Notes: generated by a model from the sequence alone, not told the origin. DNA of 41,846 bases from Chryseobacterium sp. (GCA_027492795.1 JAPUEB010000031.1:27058-68903); one strand, 5' to 3'. Positions 24,501-32,751 are shown, counted from the stretch's first letter. Translations and numbers: made by a program.

Positions 24501-25601
24501 TCCATCACCCAAATCGCGGATACCGACAATACTTTTTTGATAAGACAAATTTCCGTTACCCTGATCCAAAACCCAAGCTTCAATTCGGTTGATGCTGATT
24601 CTAGAATTTATTTGGGGATAATTCAGCAAAGCATTATCATAATTTTCCAAAAAATAATGCGCAAGAAAATAATGCTGGTTATCATCATAATCAATGGCAT
24701 TTACTTTAAAAGTGCTCATCACACCACCTCCCTGCACTACAATGTTTCTGGCTTCACCCTGCTGCTGAGAAAGCACTAATGTTCCGTAGGTTTTTCCCGC
24801 CTGAAATTGTGTTTTTATACCGAAAAGAGATTCTGAACCACGAATTAAACTCGTAGAAAGTGGCATATTTACATTACCAAATTCCACTCTTTTTATCAAT
24901 TTATCTTCGCCACCGGTTGTAGGATCGTTCAAGCCTTTTGTTTGCAAATCTTTCCAAGTTCCTTTTGCCTGCCAAACGAGATTCATTTTATTTTCAAAGG
25001 CAAAACCACTTTGGGTATCGTAATTGGCTTTTAACAATAAGTTTTCTCCCACTTTTCCTAAAAGTCCAAGTTGAATTCTTTGTTCGATATCGAAAGCAAA
25101 ACTCTTTCTGTTTTGTGGTAAAATAAGTGGGTTTTCAATTTTTTGATACAAACCACCAAGATCGAAAGATGCAAAACCAGATGGTATAATTTCAATTTTA
25201 TTTCCTCCAAAAATGGCTTCAAAAAGCTTGTTGCGAACATTCAGCGTAGGAATTAATCCCTGTTTTCTTAAATTTTCGGCACTTTTCCGAAACATTAAGC
25301 TGTATTTGTCGCTTTTATCCTTGTAATAATCTCGGGCTGACTGCGTCATGACAAACTCCTGATATTCGCGAGGTGTCATTACATATGGAGGTCCGGTTAC
25401 TAGGTTTCCAATTTTTGGGTACACGTAGTACATTCCGGTCTTTATGTCGTAAAAAGCTTCGTAAACGGTGGGATCAGACAGTTGAAATTCCTGTCTTCCA
25501 GATGCTTCGTTTTCATTGTTTTGCTGCGCGAAAATTGCAGAAAAAGACAAAAAAAGAAAAACAGCAAATAATTTATGTAAAAAGTTGTTTTTAGTAACCA
25601 A
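18558..25601 (-). CDS. sprA: SprA (Sov), outer-membrane translocon of the type IX secretion system
   Basis: 2347 residues, close to the roughly 2,400 of known SprA proteins. SprA is the giant outer-membrane beta-barrel through which T9SS cargo leaves the cell, and is needed for gliding in motile relatives. The sequence has a signal peptide (LFAVFLFLSFSAIFAQ), the conserved opening YEAFYDIKTGMYYVYPKIG, and thousands of bases of alternating barrel-type sequence to a C-terminal TFTFDEGGL. The start is a TTG at 25601: there is no in-frame ATG between the ruvA stop and the signal peptide, and the next Met (residue 57) lies after it. The TTG is four bases past the ruvA stop, so translation is coupled. 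The frame is intact. A second annotated T9SS-linked gene (10458-11405) and one cargo gene (30284-32245) lie in the window. Confidence 0.96.
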   Translation of the reverse strand: MVTKNNFLHKLFAVFLFLSFSAIFAQQNNENEASGRQEFQLSDPTVYEAFYDIKTGMYYVYPKIGNLVTGPPYVMTPREYQEFVMTQSARDYYKDKSDKYSLMFRKSAENLRKQGLIPTLNVRNKLFEAIFGGNKIEIIPSGFASFDLGGLYQKIENPLILPQNRKSFAFDIEQRIQLGLLGKVGENLLLKANYDTQSGFAFENKMNLVWQAKGTWKDLQTKGLNDPTTGGEDKLIKRVEFGNVNMPLSTSLIRGSESLFGIKTQFQAGKTYGTLVLSQQQGEARNIVVQGGGVMSTFKVNAIDYDDNQHYFLAHYFLENYDNALLNYPQINSRISINRIEAWVLDQGNGNLSYQKSIVGIRDLGDGAGYPDNSQGNIYQSVNSLGPGLRDVNTAYNTINGQVLPVATGGTQAYQDGEHYIFNRKARRLSENEFKYHPQLGYLSLNQRLNDNQLLAVSFSYTVSGSSQVYKVGEFSEESPVVITKVLKPNTNVKTSSPMWDLMMKNIYSLDAMQVGQDNFMLNVYYRDSQTGGKVNYLPNTPVQDTNLLKLLNWDRLNLHNDLQASGGTLGDGIFDFVPNITIRPEEGRVMFTKVQPFGSYMASVLGSNNPQYVFSDLYTQQKQVASQSNLALRYTLEGRYKGTQGQGISLGAINVPQGSVKVTANGVQLTEGVDYTVDYMLGQVTIINEQIKQSGQAINISLENQLTFNTQRKTFMGLNLERRFSDNFIIGATAVNYKEVPLTQKVNFGQEAVNNTMVGMNMMYNNQLPFLTRLTDKIPLINTEAPSNLNFKMEGAYLIPGLNNGIKNQSYIDDFEQTTSKISLKEPSAWSLASKPEKNQSDPIFSGAGQNDNLTNGYGRGLISWYNIDPRFWGVGGTAPQGIDAQAVSNHASRRVRMQELYNSKDLVAGEQVFTNTFDITYYPQERGPYNANPNTESTQQRWGGLMRSINVSNFINSNIEYVEFWMMDPYADGNTLGNNPANPPKILLQLGNVSEDILKDGLLQYENGLPTPATPSTTSSSNWGTQPKQPPILYAFSTEGNDRTAQDLGFDGLDNTLEALRFGTNFINPVTNLPDPAADDFVFYLSNKFTGGMASSIAQRYKYFRNPEGNSKSNSLEVSSQTPDAEDVNRDFNLDQNEFYNQYEVKLDLPSLALGTNNHIVDVKSVPVTFQNGNASNVKWYLVRIPVADFVTNAGEADLSVLNNVRFARLLLTGFDNTSTIRFGTFDLVRSDWRKYTKNIYPTLTNPVGDTEGSTLIDNSNFEVGSVNLEENGLNQPPYVLPPGIDRQVLSGNAGAQRQNEASIYMKVKNLSNESRGVFKNTNLDLRRFRKLQLFVHAQTLKASDPFDGGKDPNTKFFIRLGSDATDNYYEYEASLNYTRKTATSPMDIWPADNEVNLEVENFVNAKIARDKSGNAIMNRYRYADFGDADKKIFIKGRPSLGSITTVMIGVRNENRGDTKDLVLWVNEIRLSDIENKGGYAGNASLNFNLGDFAMVNTNASYSTVGFGNIDSRPAERSQSSHSAFTVNTSVNLDKFLPEKSGVKIPVNYSYTQTIEDPKYNPLDNDVEFNKAPNKEELKTVARTYTQQRSLGVVNMRKERVNPQKKPRPYDVENLSLTMMYNDDYYRDIYTKRNYRQYLRGNLDYNYTFKPWVLKPFNKMISDTAKNAKYLRFIKEFNFNIVPTRFSFRTEIDRNYNELEFRNIDAILNGNLGNDFGAIKNRNFFFGWQYGLGFNFTKSLKVEINSLMRTLNDNLDVNAMDSKSIFHQTFRAGRPVLYNHKIQANYRLPFEYFPYLDFVNAEIGYGMTYNWNSRSTALLSSPEGSLGTIGQNSNNIIATGTVDFPAMFQKISYFKRMNTTMQKRKGEIDSMNTVYSKMWEKKRFRFKNYKFKNKLSIGQSIAYALTSFKQLDMNWTENSGTILPGLLSAPNWYGYGQTLGGPTAGFLLGSQADIRRTALENGWISTSSLMTDPYVQMKNRNITANMQVMPINDLRIDFNILQNYTRNFSQAGYNDLQNLSRPNHDFAFVNDMITWSNTAWMYKTSFTDGADIYRNMIQNAKSISQQQTGTQNPNGFKDGYGIANSYVLIPAFEAAVEGRSPKGLTNDPKKAGFPLPNWRLVYSGLKNIPIINGYFSKFDILHAYNSTKTVSGIQSSIDFYNNKSRDINNNYVNPYTFSQIGYIEAFSPLLGVDFTMRNNIQFSAKYNRDRMFMLGLVNNTLTEDEGKEYVVGFGYIIKDFRLGNFNIRRRRGATKLNTDLNIRGDFQLRDNRTRISNILLNDSQITGGQRLMSIKLSADYNVSQNLNLRLFYDQMMTRYKISTAFPLSTIRAGISATFTFDEGGL

Positions 25602-25605
25602 AATG

Positions 25606-26190
25606 TTAAATATTTTTTAAAATCTGCTTCACCAATTCTTCTACAGAAAGGTCTGGATTTTGTTTCAGGATACGGTCTGCAATTTTTTCGGCGGTTCTCT
25701 TCGGAATGCCCAAAACCTCTAATGCAGATAACGATTCTTCCTTTATTTTATTATTTACAAATGTAGAAATATTTTCTTCAGAAACATCGAATTTTCCTAC
25801 TTTATCGCGCAAATCCACGATAATTCTCTCGGCGGTTTTCGCACCAATTCCCTTCACTTTTTGCAGCAGCATCGCATTGCCCGAAAGAATACCAGAAGAG
25901 ATTTCCTGATTGCTTAATGAGGACAGCATTATCAGCGCAGAAGCCGGCCCAACTCCGTTAACACTTATTAACAGATTGAACATTTCTTTTTCCTCTTTGG
26001 AATAAAAACCAAAAAGTAAATGCGCGTCTTCACGGATAATTTGTTGGGTATAAATTTGAAATTCGTTGCCAAGAACCAATTTTTGGGAAGTCTGCAGGCT
26101 AATTCCTACATAATAGCCTACTCCATTCACGTCCACCACTGCAAAAGTGGGCGACAATTCCCGAATTTTTCCCTTTAAAGAATAAATCAT
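25606..26190 (-). CDS. ruvA: Holliday junction branch-migration protein RuvA
   Basis: Binds the four-way junction as a tetramer and loads the RuvB motor. The 194 residues show the N-terminal OB fold (MIYSLKGKI to about 63), two helix-hairpin-helix motifs (NGVGPASAL 78-86 and KGIGAKTAERI 113-123) and the C-terminal RuvB-binding domain (about 145-194). The start is the ATG at 26190 after a strong -7 motif. It is the first gene of a two-gene unit with sprA, separated by only four bases. A pairing of DNA repair with secretion is odd, but the tight spacing is plain in the sequence. No ruvB or ruvC is in the window. Confidence 0.96.
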   Translation of the reverse strand: MIYSLKGKIRELSPTFAVVDVNGVGYYVGISLQTSQKLVLGNEFQIYTQQIIREDAHLLFGFYSKEEKEMFNLLISVNGVGPASALIMLSSLSNQEISSGILSGNAMLLQKVKGIGAKTAERIIVDLRDKVGKFDVSEENISTFVNNKIKEESLSALEVLGIPKRTAEKIADRILKQNPDLSVEELVKQILKNI

Positions 26191-26209
26191 TTCAATTTTT
26201 TGAAGAATC

Positions 26210-26217
26210 CAAATATA
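26210..26217 (-). promoter_or_regulatory. -7 promoter motif of ruvA-sprA
   Basis: The minus strand reads TATATTTG, an exact TAnnTTTG match, 19 bases before the ruvA ATG. As the gap to sprA is four bases, this is probably the main promoter for sprA as well. Confidence 0.7.
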
Positions 26218-26231
26218 ATATTTTTGAAATA

Positions 26232-26262
26232 GATAAAAAAAGCAGCTTTTCGGCTGCTTGAA
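26232..26262 (-). terminator. Terminator downstream of maeB
   Basis: A perfect 7-bp stem AAGCAGC/GCTGCTT (26240-26246 with 26253-26259) with a T-run on the minus strand. It sits about 190 bases past the maeB stop and just before the ruvA promoter, so it insulates ruvA-sprA from maeB. Confidence 0.75.
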
Positions 26263-26401
26263 TTTTTAAGAATATTTAGCTTGAATATTACTTGCACAAA
26301 TTCATCAAAGGCTTTTTTCCAGATTTCTCAAAGTTTTCGTTTCCGAAGGAGAAATGATTAATAATGCTAATCGTTCTATTATTTCATTAAATTAAATACA
26401 C

Positions 26402-26456
26402 ATACTCAACCACTCAAACATTCAGCCACTAAACCACTAAACCACTCCAACCCTCA
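26402..26456. repeat. CCACTAAA short tandem repeat at the maeB stop
   Basis: Degenerate 8-bp repeats around CCACTAAA (two exact units at 26426-26441 plus a partial copy and diverged units on both sides) run directly into the maeB stop codon at 26454-26456. Confidence 0.75.
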
Positions 26457-28736
26457 GACTTCCCTCCTCTGCGCATCCAAAACCGCAATCGTCGCCAAAT
26501 TCACAATCTCATCCACACTTGCGCGCATCTGTATCACGTGAACCGGCTGCTTTAATCCCATCAAGATTGGACCTACAATTTGTGCCACCTTCATTCCGCG
26601 GATAATTTTGTAGGAAAGATTCGCGCTTTCTAGGTTTGGAAAAATAAAGGTGTTTGCAGGCGTAGTTCCCAGTTTAGAAAATGGATAATCCGCCAAATGA
26701 TCGGCGTTCATGGCAAAATCGGGCTGAATTTCTCCGTCCACAATCATTTTTGGATACTTTTCGTGAAGAATTTTTACCGCTTTTTCCATTTTTTTGGAAG
26801 TTTCACTGTTGGAAGAGAAATTTTCGTAAGAAAGCATCGCTATTCTTGGCTCCACACCGAAAGTTTTTACCGTAATTTCAGACATTTTTGCGATACTCAC
26901 CAATTCTTCAGCACTTGGATTGGGCTGAATGGAAGCATCGGCAAAGAAATACTGTTTCTTCTCGCTGAGAATCATCATCATTGCAGCAATTTTTTGCACA
27001 TTTGGCTCTTTATCGATGATTTCCATTATGGGTTTTAAAACCGTTCTGTAATTTTTGGAATAACCAACCAACAAAGCATCTGTATCGCCGTGTTTCAGCA
27101 TCAATGGTCCGAAATAATCCCTTTGGCGAACGAGTCTTTTGGCAATATATTCGTTCACGCCTTTTCTGTTGCGAAGTTTCCAAAGCGTTTCGCGATATTC
27201 CACCCTTTTGTCCTGCATTTCTTCATCATTTGGGTCGATAATGGGAACATCCAGCTCAATTCCGTATTTCTCCATCTGTTCCAAAATAAATTTTTTCTCG
27301 CCCAAAAGAATGGGTTTCGCAATTCCTTCATCGGAGAGAATTTGCGCGGCTTTCAGAACGTTGTATTCTTCGGCATTTCCTAAAGTAATTCTTTTCGGGT
27401 TGGCTTTTGCGCGGTTCTGCATCATTCGGATGAGTTTTTCGTCGCGTCCCATCCTGTCGAGCAATTCGTTTTCGTAAGCCACAAAATCTGTTATGGGATT
27501 TCCGGCAATTCCGCTGTCCATCGCGGCTTTAGCCACGGCAATTGAAACCTTGGTTAAAAGTCGGCTGTCGAAAGGTTTTGGAATAAAATAATCGCGTCCA
27601 AAATTCAGCGATTTCAGGTTGTACGCCATAATCACCATTTCCGGAACGGGTTCTTTCGCCAAATCTGCAATTGCACGAACTGCAGCCAATTTCATTTCCT
27701 CGTTAATCGCAGAAGCCTGAACATCGAGTGCGCCACGGAAAATGTATGGAAAACCGAGAACATTATTCACCTGATTAGGAAAATCGCTTCTTCCGGTTGC
27801 CATGATAACGTCTTTTCTTGTCGCCATCGCAAGATTGTAATCAATTTCGGGAGTTGGATTTGCCAAACCAAAAACAATTGGGTTTTCCGCCATCGAAAGC
27901 AGCATTTCCGGCGACATCACGTTACCTTTTGACAGTCCGATGAAAACGTCCGCACCTTTTAAAGCGTCTTCCAAAGTTTCTTTATCGGTTTCCGCTACAA
28001 AATCGAGTTTTTCTGGCGTTAAATGTTCCCGTTTATGGTTGATGACGCCTTTGCTGTCGCACATTAACACGTTTTTTGGATTTAAACCAAGTGCGATATA
28101 CAATTTTGTACAGGCAACTGCGGCGGCTCCGGCTCCATTTACCACCACTTTTACCTCTTGAATCTTTTTTCCGGCAATTTCTAAAGCGTTTATTAGTGCA
28201 GCTGCGGAAATTATCGCCGTTCCGTGTTGATCGTCGTGCATTAAAGGAATATTAAGCTCCTCCTTCAAACGCTGCTCTATATAAAATGCTTCAGGCGCTT
28301 TGATGTCTTCAAGGTTGATTCCGCCAAAAGTGGGGGCAATTCCTTTTACGATTTCGATGAACTTATCGGGATCTTTTTCCTGAATTTCAATATCGAAAAC
28401 ATTAATATCCGCAAAAATCTTAAAAAGCAAACCTTTCCCTTCCATCACCGGTTTTGAGGCTTCCGCACCGATATCTCCAAGCCCGAGAACGGCAGTCCCA
28501 TTGGAAATTACGGCTACCAAATTGCCTTTTCCGGTATAATCGTAAACGGTTTTTGGATTTTTCTCAATTTCTAAACATGGAATCGCAACTCCGGGAGAAT
28601 ACGCCAAAGACAAATCTCTTTGCGTAGTGTGCGGTTTGGAAGGTATGACTTCAATTTTCCCTTTCGGGGTAGCTTTATGATAATCTAGAGCGGCTTTGTT
28701 GAAGTTGCGCTCGTCGCGACTGGCTTTGTTTGACAT
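26454..28736 (-). CDS. maeB: NADP-dependent malic enzyme with C-terminal phosphotransacetylase domain
   Basis: 760 residues. It decarboxylates malate to pyruvate with NADP. The N-terminal malic-enzyme half shows [35 protein letters not shown] and the nucleotide-binding [17 protein letters not shown] segment. The C-terminal half from about residue 430 is a phosphotransacetylase-like domain, which in MaeB proteins is regulatory (acetyl-CoA responsive) and not catalytic. The length is typical of MaeB. The start is the ATG at 28736 ([11 protein letters not shown]); the 17 extra residues from a TTG at 28787 have no support. It is monocistronic. No exact -7 motif was found in the 80 bases upstream. 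Confidence 0.95.
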   Translation of the reverse strand: MSNKASRDERNFNKAALDYHKATPKGKIEVIPSKPHTTQRDLSLAYSPGVAIPCLEIEKNPKTVYDYTGKGNLVAVISNGTAVLGLGDIGAEASKPVMEGKGLLFKIFADINVFDIEIQEKDPDKFIEIVKGIAPTFGGINLEDIKAPEAFYIEQRLKEELNIPLMHDDQHGTAIISAAALINALEIAGKKIQEVKVVVNGAGAAAVACTKLYIALGLNPKNVLMCDSKGVINHKREHLTPEKLDFVAETDKETLEDALKGADVFIGLSKGNVMSPEMLLSMAENPIVFGLANPTPEIDYNLAMATRKDVIMATGRSDFPNQVNNVLGFPYIFRGALDVQASAINEEMKLAAVRAIADLAKEPVPEMVIMAYNLKSLNFGRDYFIPKPFDSRLLTKVSIAVAKAAMDSGIAGNPITDFVAYENELLDRMGRDEKLIRMMQNRAKANPKRITLGNAEEYNVLKAAQILSDEGIAKPILLGEKKFILEQMEKYGIELDVPIIDPNDEEMQDKRVEYRETLWKLRNRKGVNEYIAKRLVRQRDYFGPLMLKHGDTDALLVGYSKNYRTVLKPIMEIIDKEPNVQKIAAMMMILSEKKQYFFADASIQPNPSAEELVSIAKMSEITVKTFGVEPRIAMLSYENFSSNSETSKKMEKAVKILHEKYPKMIVDGEIQPDFAMNADHLADYPFSKLGTTPANTFIFPNLESANLSYKIIRGMKVAQIVGPILMGLKQPVHVIQMRASVDEIVNLATIAVLDAQRREV

Positions 28737-29103
28737 ATTATAATAGATTACAACTGAAATTAAAGTTTTGAAGACTTGTTTTGACAAGAAAAAAACTTTA
28801 TCTCAACTTTTTTTGTTTTAATAAATGTTTTACAAAAATACTATTCTCAAAATTATTAGGCTTAAAAAATATCAAATCAGGTTAAAGGTTTGCGGAAAAG
28901 GCTTTATAATTTTTAAAAATAAGAAAGAGCGCATGAATTTTAATTCAGAAGTATAATCGGTAAACATATCCAAAACTCCATACTTCTCAATATTCCAAGA
29001 TATAGCAAACAAATACCTCCCAAAATTTTGGGAGGTATTTTGAATTTCATAAAGATTTTGTGTTTTATGTAGTATCAAAAAAGATTGCGACTTTGCGTTG
29101 AAA
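28737..29103. other. Intergenic region before maeB
   Basis: 367 bases with no convincing gene. It must hold the maeB promoter. The only structure is the hairpin at 29011-29040. Near the right end (29084-29101) is TGCGACTTTGCGTTGAAA, which resembles dispersed intergenic repeats of this group. A 68-codon frame at 28872-29078 is not credible. Confidence 0.6.
29011..29040 (-). terminator. Perfect 15-bp palindrome, likely terminator
   Basis: A fully symmetric 30-base palindrome (arms 29011-29025 and 29026-29040; AAATACCTCCC) with T-rich flanks on the minus strand, 64 bases past the stop of the C1q-like gene. Confidence 0.65.
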
Positions 29104-30174
29104 TTACAGTTTCATAATTACCAAATTGGATGAACCATCCGTTGTTAAATAGCCGATACTCGACATACTATTGTTTTGAAAAGGAAATGAAACAATATCG
29201 CCTACCTTGAGGTAACATAACTTGGTAAGTTTCGCTCTACCTTTAGTGTTTAATGGTAAAGAACAAGTAGCAGTAGCAGAAGTGCCTATAGTACCAGAGC
29301 CAAAGTAGGAGGCTTTCCAAGTGCCGCTGGAATCACAGATATTAATAAATGGTAGTGCTAAAGCGTTATCTATAAAAGTTTGGGCCTTTGTTACTAGACT
29401 AATATCTATTAAATAATATCCTGCAACGGCAACTACATAAGACTTTGCGGTTGTAGACGTAGGTAAACCTGTTGATATACCTGAAAAAATTTGAACTGTT
29501 TTATTTTCAAGAGTTCCAGTAGTTGGTGCTAAAATAACGTTGTTAAAATCTACAACATTGGTATAATTACTAAGGTAAATTCCCTGATTCATTACAATGT
29601 TTGTTGTAACACTTGCCTCCAGTATCACACCACTTGCACCACTACTGTTTGGTGTCGTCCATTGTGTATTGTAATTTGTATTATCAATTTTTGTTAAAAC
29701 CTGTCCTGTAGTTCCGCCTGTTGGAACGCCTTGTCCTGTTGCTCCCGTTGCACCTTGACTTCCTGCTGCACCATTACAAACATAAGAGGTAGCTGTAACT
29801 TCACTTGCTTGCAATACACCGTCAGCATTGGCGTCTTGTCCGCTTTCAATTTTTTGCCCGCCAGTTGGGCAGTTTGAACCTGCGGCTTCCGATGTGGTTT
29901 TTACTAAAGCATTTTTACCGTTAGTACCACCACCAGGTCCAGCAAAGTTGGAAACTGCGCTACCAGAAACACTTCCGTCGTCGTTTACTGTGAGCAAATT
30001 TGTTCCATCAGAATTTTCCAATTTGAAATTTTGGGTAGCCGATGTATTTCCTTTGCCTTTTACATTAAGACTCGCGGAAGGCGTGGTAGTATTTATTCCT
30101 ACATTTCCCGTTTGCGCAGATATGAGATTAGCTGCAAGATAAAAAAGTATGATGGACAGAATTCTATTTTTCAT
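29104..30174 (-). CDS. Secreted collagen/C1q-like protein
   Basis: 356 residues with a signal peptide (MKNRILSIILFYLAANLISA). Region 21-70 has the NVGINTTTPSASLNVKG motif typical of flavobacterial tail-fibre-like surface proteins. Residues 88-134 form a unit with C102 and C133 around DANADGVLQASEV (114-126), which has the spacing of a calcium loop and resembles DUF7151. A short collagen-like Gly-x-y stretch (about 135-150) follows. Residues 183-356 look like a C1q/TNF jelly-roll: AGYYLIDISLV (251-261) and LKVGDIVSFPFQN (322-334) match its conserved strands. There is no T9SS sorting domain. A trimeric surface adhesin is a reasonable inference. It lies downstream of the S8 peptidase across 109 bases. 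Confidence 0.72.
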   Translation of the reverse strand: MKNRILSIILFYLAANLISAQTGNVGINTTTPSASLNVKGKGNTSATQNFKLENSDGTNLLTVNDDGSVSGSAVSNFAGPGGGTNGKNALVKTTSEAAGSNCPTGGQKIESGQDANADGVLQASEVTATSYVCNGAAGSQGATGATGQGVPTGGTTGQVLTKIDNTNYNTQWTTPNSSGASGVILEASVTTNIVMNQGIYLSNYTNVVDFNNVILAPTTGTLENKTVQIFSGISTGLPTSTTAKSYVVAVAGYYLIDISLVTKAQTFIDNALALPFINICDSSGTWKASYFGSGTIGTSATATCSLPLNTKGRAKLTKLCYLKVGDIVSFPFQNNSMSSIGYLTTDGSSNLVIMKL

Positions 30175-30204
30175 TTTTTTGATTATTATAATTAAACAAG
30201 AAAT

Positions 30205-30223
30205 GGACGGACTTTCACCGTCC
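30205..30223 (-). terminator. Hairpin after the S8 peptidase gene
   Basis: A perfect 6-bp GC-rich stem GGACGG/CCGTCC with a seven-base loop, 61 bases past the peptidase stop. The following minus-strand bases are only moderately T-rich, so it may be a weak terminator. Confidence 0.55.
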
Positions 30224-30283
30224 TTGGTTCTTTATAATTTTTGTTTTTAGATTCTTTTCTATCGCTTTCTTATCCCAAAAAAA

Positions 30284-32245
30284 TTATTTTAGAAATTTAT
30301 AGGGTGCCGTATTTTTTGATTTCAAGAAAAACTGACCCTTACCAGCGTTGAAAAACTCTATTTCTCCGGATTTTGAGTTACCTTTTTGGATGGTTCTACC
30401 GGATGCATCGTAGATTTCGTATTCGCCGAAAGATTTTATTTTGTTCGAGATAAGTTTGATTTTATTATCATCCCTATCAAAGAAAATGATTTCTTTTTTC
30501 TCTGCTTCGGCTGTTGCTAATGTTGTGGATGTAATTTTAAAACCTGTTATTAATAAAGAATACGGTTTCACCGCTACAGGAGAAGTGCTTTTCTTCACTA
30601 CATAGGCAAATACATTAGCAGTACCTTCTGCACCGTTTGTTGCAACGTTTGCTTGCTTATAGTTGTTGCCATTTCCAGAAAACCATGTAGTTGCTACTGT
30701 TGCATTAGCTGATGGATTTGATATGCTTAAATTTTTGTAAGGATAAGAATTAAGGAATAATGAACCATTAGTTCTGAACAAAATATCAAATTCATAAACA
30801 AGTCGAGATGTTGTGTTATCTACTCCATCTGTAGATGTTTGTTCGGTTCCTTCGTCATCCGTCCAGCAAATTGATGCCCTCATTGGTCCAGGTCCGTTAG
30901 AAAACTGCCAACCTTCGATTTGTTGAGTATTGCCGTCATTCACGGGATTAGTTGTATATTCTATCAGTTTTGTGCTTCCTCCGGGTTGCATCTGCTTAAT
31001 GGTTTGTGCTGCTTTTTCTATATTTAGCAATCCCCACCCAAATTTTGCATCCGGACCTGGATTCCCCAAATCTTCGGCAGTATGCAGCAATAGCGCCTTC
31101 AAGCTGGCTGCGGTCATATATTTATTGAAAATAGATTTGTAGTACTGCTGCAAGAGCAATGCGGCACCCGCTACTACAGGAGCTGCATAGGAAGTTCCGC
31201 TGGAAGCAGAAACCTGCCCTGTATATCCGTTATTAGAAGAATATAGAGGCGCATCCATATTGGATCCTTGCGCTACAATGTCTGGTTTTACCCTTCCGTC
31301 ATCTGTTGGTCCCCAATTGCTGTAGTTACTCATCGCTTTATTGGATTCCACCGAACCAACCGTTACCACGTTTTTTGCGGCAGAGGAGCCTGTTACAATA
31401 TCAAAACCTCCCTTTGTCCAGTTTCCGTTGACGTGTTGATTATTGTTATTAAGCGCATTTGGGTTTTGTTCATTTCCCACCGCTACAAACGGAAGATAAT
31501 TTGGGGTGTCTTTCAATAGCCAATCCCAATTTTTAGAAGTTACATCATAAGCGCCAAACTTCCACAATGCGGTTCCTTCTCCATTTCCGTAACCGTAAGA
31601 ATGGTTTGACACCAAATAACCACCGGTAGTTCCTGTTGCAAAATCAAGCATCTCCACAAGGTCATTATTCCAGTCATAATTTAGCGAAGTTGCACTATAC
31701 GCAATTCCTTTCGCCGTATTCCCTATATCTTTACCGATGGCAATACCTGTAACAGCCTGTTGATGGTCGTTGCCTCCATTTACATTATCATTCAAGGTTT
31801 GCCCGCTTTGCATAGCCACTTTACCAACTCCCGATAACAGCTCGTGGCTACCGTTTATTTGTCCGCCGTCCCACACACCCAGAACCATGTTTTGCCCCGA
31901 TATATTTACGCCCATGGAACCTCCGGTGTGTAGGGCGGTTCCCTTTACTGTAGCATTTGCCGTAGTATCTTTTGTATTGATGAATACTGGATTTCCATCG
32001 CTATCTATTCTTTGCAGATACCATGCGTTGCCATCCTTTCTGAAAGACCTTTTCACATCGGGATGTTTTTCTAGGTATGCCTGTACGTTTTGCTCGTCTT
32101 TTTGGTATTGCTCCTCGAATTTTTGCCTTGTCTTGGCAATCTCGGTTTGGTTGATACCTCTTTTAATTACCTCTCTTTCTTCCTGGGTTTGCGAGAATGC
32201 TAATACACTTGATAGCACTGCCGCCGAAAATAGTAGTTTTTTCAT
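30284..32245 (-). CDS. S8 (subtilisin-like) peptidase with T9SS C-terminal sorting domain
   Basis: 653 residues with a signal peptide (MKKLLFSAAVLSSVLAFSQ). The catalytic triad is complete: D126 (GVWDGG), H161 (NDHQQAVTG), S352 (SSGTSYAAP), with N258 in the oxyanion-hole AVGNEQN. Residues 20-108 look like a propeptide. A jelly-roll-like segment (about 430-575) follows the catalytic domain. The last 70 residues, with EYEIYDASGRTIQKG and a final YKFLK, form a type A T9SS sorting domain, so the protein should pass SprA and be released or anchored at the surface. It lies 32 bases after a small secreted-protein gene, probably in the same transcript. The substrate is unknown. Confidence 0.92.
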   Translation of the reverse strand: MKKLLFSAAVLSSVLAFSQTQEEREVIKRGINQTEIAKTRQKFEEQYQKDEQNVQAYLEKHPDVKRSFRKDGNAWYLQRIDSDGNPVFINTKDTTANATVKGTALHTGGSMGVNISGQNMVLGVWDGGQINGSHELLSGVGKVAMQSGQTLNDNVNGGNDHQQAVTGIAIGKDIGNTAKGIAYSATSLNYDWNNDLVEMLDFATGTTGGYLVSNHSYGYGNGEGTALWKFGAYDVTSKNWDWLLKDTPNYLPFVAVGNEQNPNALNNNNQHVNGNWTKGGFDIVTGSSAAKNVVTVGSVESNKAMSNYSNWGPTDDGRVKPDIVAQGSNMDAPLYSSNNGYTGQVSASSGTSYAAPVVAGAALLLQQYYKSIFNKYMTAASLKALLLHTAEDLGNPGPDAKFGWGLLNIEKAAQTIKQMQPGGSTKLIEYTTNPVNDGNTQQIEGWQFSNGPGPMRASICWTDDEGTEQTSTDGVDNTTSRLVYEFDILFRTNGSLFLNSYPYKNLSISNPSANATVATTWFSGNGNNYKQANVATNGAEGTANVFAYVVKKSTSPVAVKPYSLLITGFKITSTTLATAEAEKKEIIFFDRDDNKIKLISNKIKSFGEYEIYDASGRTIQKGNSKSGEIEFFNAGKGQFFLKSKNTAPYKFLK

Positions 32246-32277
32246 CTTGAAAATTTTTTAAATTAATTGTGCATTTT

Positions 32278-32751
32278 TTACTTGTGATCCAAACTTTTAA
32301 GAATTTTTAAGGCCTCTTTTTCCGCTTCTTTGTCTGTATCGTCGAAATTGATTTCGATGTAGAAGTTGGTAGCTGTTTTTTTGTCCATCACTCCGGCAAA
32401 CATTACACGGTCACCATTTTTGAAGCCCTCTACATAATATCCCGCAAAATCTCCGGAATCGAAAGGAAAATGGTCGTCTATTTCCTGTAGGTGCATTGCG
32501 TTGGCTTCCTTTATCGTTTCATCGTCCAAATCTTCTGCGGCTATCTTTTCGTTCCAGATGTGCATATACATTTCCATTCCGTCTCCCTTCATGTGAAACT
32601 CCTCCCCGTTGTCTTTGGTTACTTTGAAATCGTCGGGAACCGTAATTTGGATACTGTAATCGTCCCAGTAATAGGTTTGCGAAGCAGTAGAAAAGGACAT
32701 TAATCCCAGCAATACGAAGGCGGTAGCCGCCTGTAAAATTTTGTTTTTCAT
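32278..32751 (-). CDS. Small secreted acidic protein of unknown function
   Basis: 157 residues, not recognised. A signal peptide (MKNKILQAATAFVLLGLMSFSTASQ) is clear. The mature part is acidic with one likely alpha/beta unit: YYWDDYSIQITVPDDFKVTKDNGEEFHMKGDG, then a strand-rich half ending in a helix (DKEAEKEALKILKSLDHK). The layout recalls PsbP/MOG1-like folds found in small secreted bacterial proteins, but that is a guess. It has no cysteines and no sorting domain. It precedes the S8 peptidase gene by 32 bases, so it could be a chaperone, inhibitor or co-factor of the peptidase, or unrelated. The 1-kb non-coding stretch upstream must contain its promoter. Confidence 0.68.
   Translation of the reverse strand: MKNKILQAATAFVLLGLMSFSTASQTYYWDDYSIQITVPDDFKVTKDNGEEFHMKGDGMEMYMHIWNEKIAAEDLDDETIKEANAMHLQEIDDHFPFDSGDFAGYYVEGFKNGDRVMFAGVMDKKTATNFYIEINFDDTDKEAEKEALKILKSLDHK

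Noticed and set aside
28737-28787. Extended maeB start at TTG 28787
   Set aside because: The extra 17 residues have no family support; the ATG at 28736 gives the normal MaeB N-terminus and length.
28872-29078. 68-codon minus-strand frame between maeB and the C1q-like gene
   Set aside because: It has no family resemblance, overlaps a perfect palindrome and lies in AT-rich non-coding sequence.
31770-32261. Plus-strand 163-codon frame
   Set aside because: It is antisense to the S8 peptidase N-terminus and has no start context or family.
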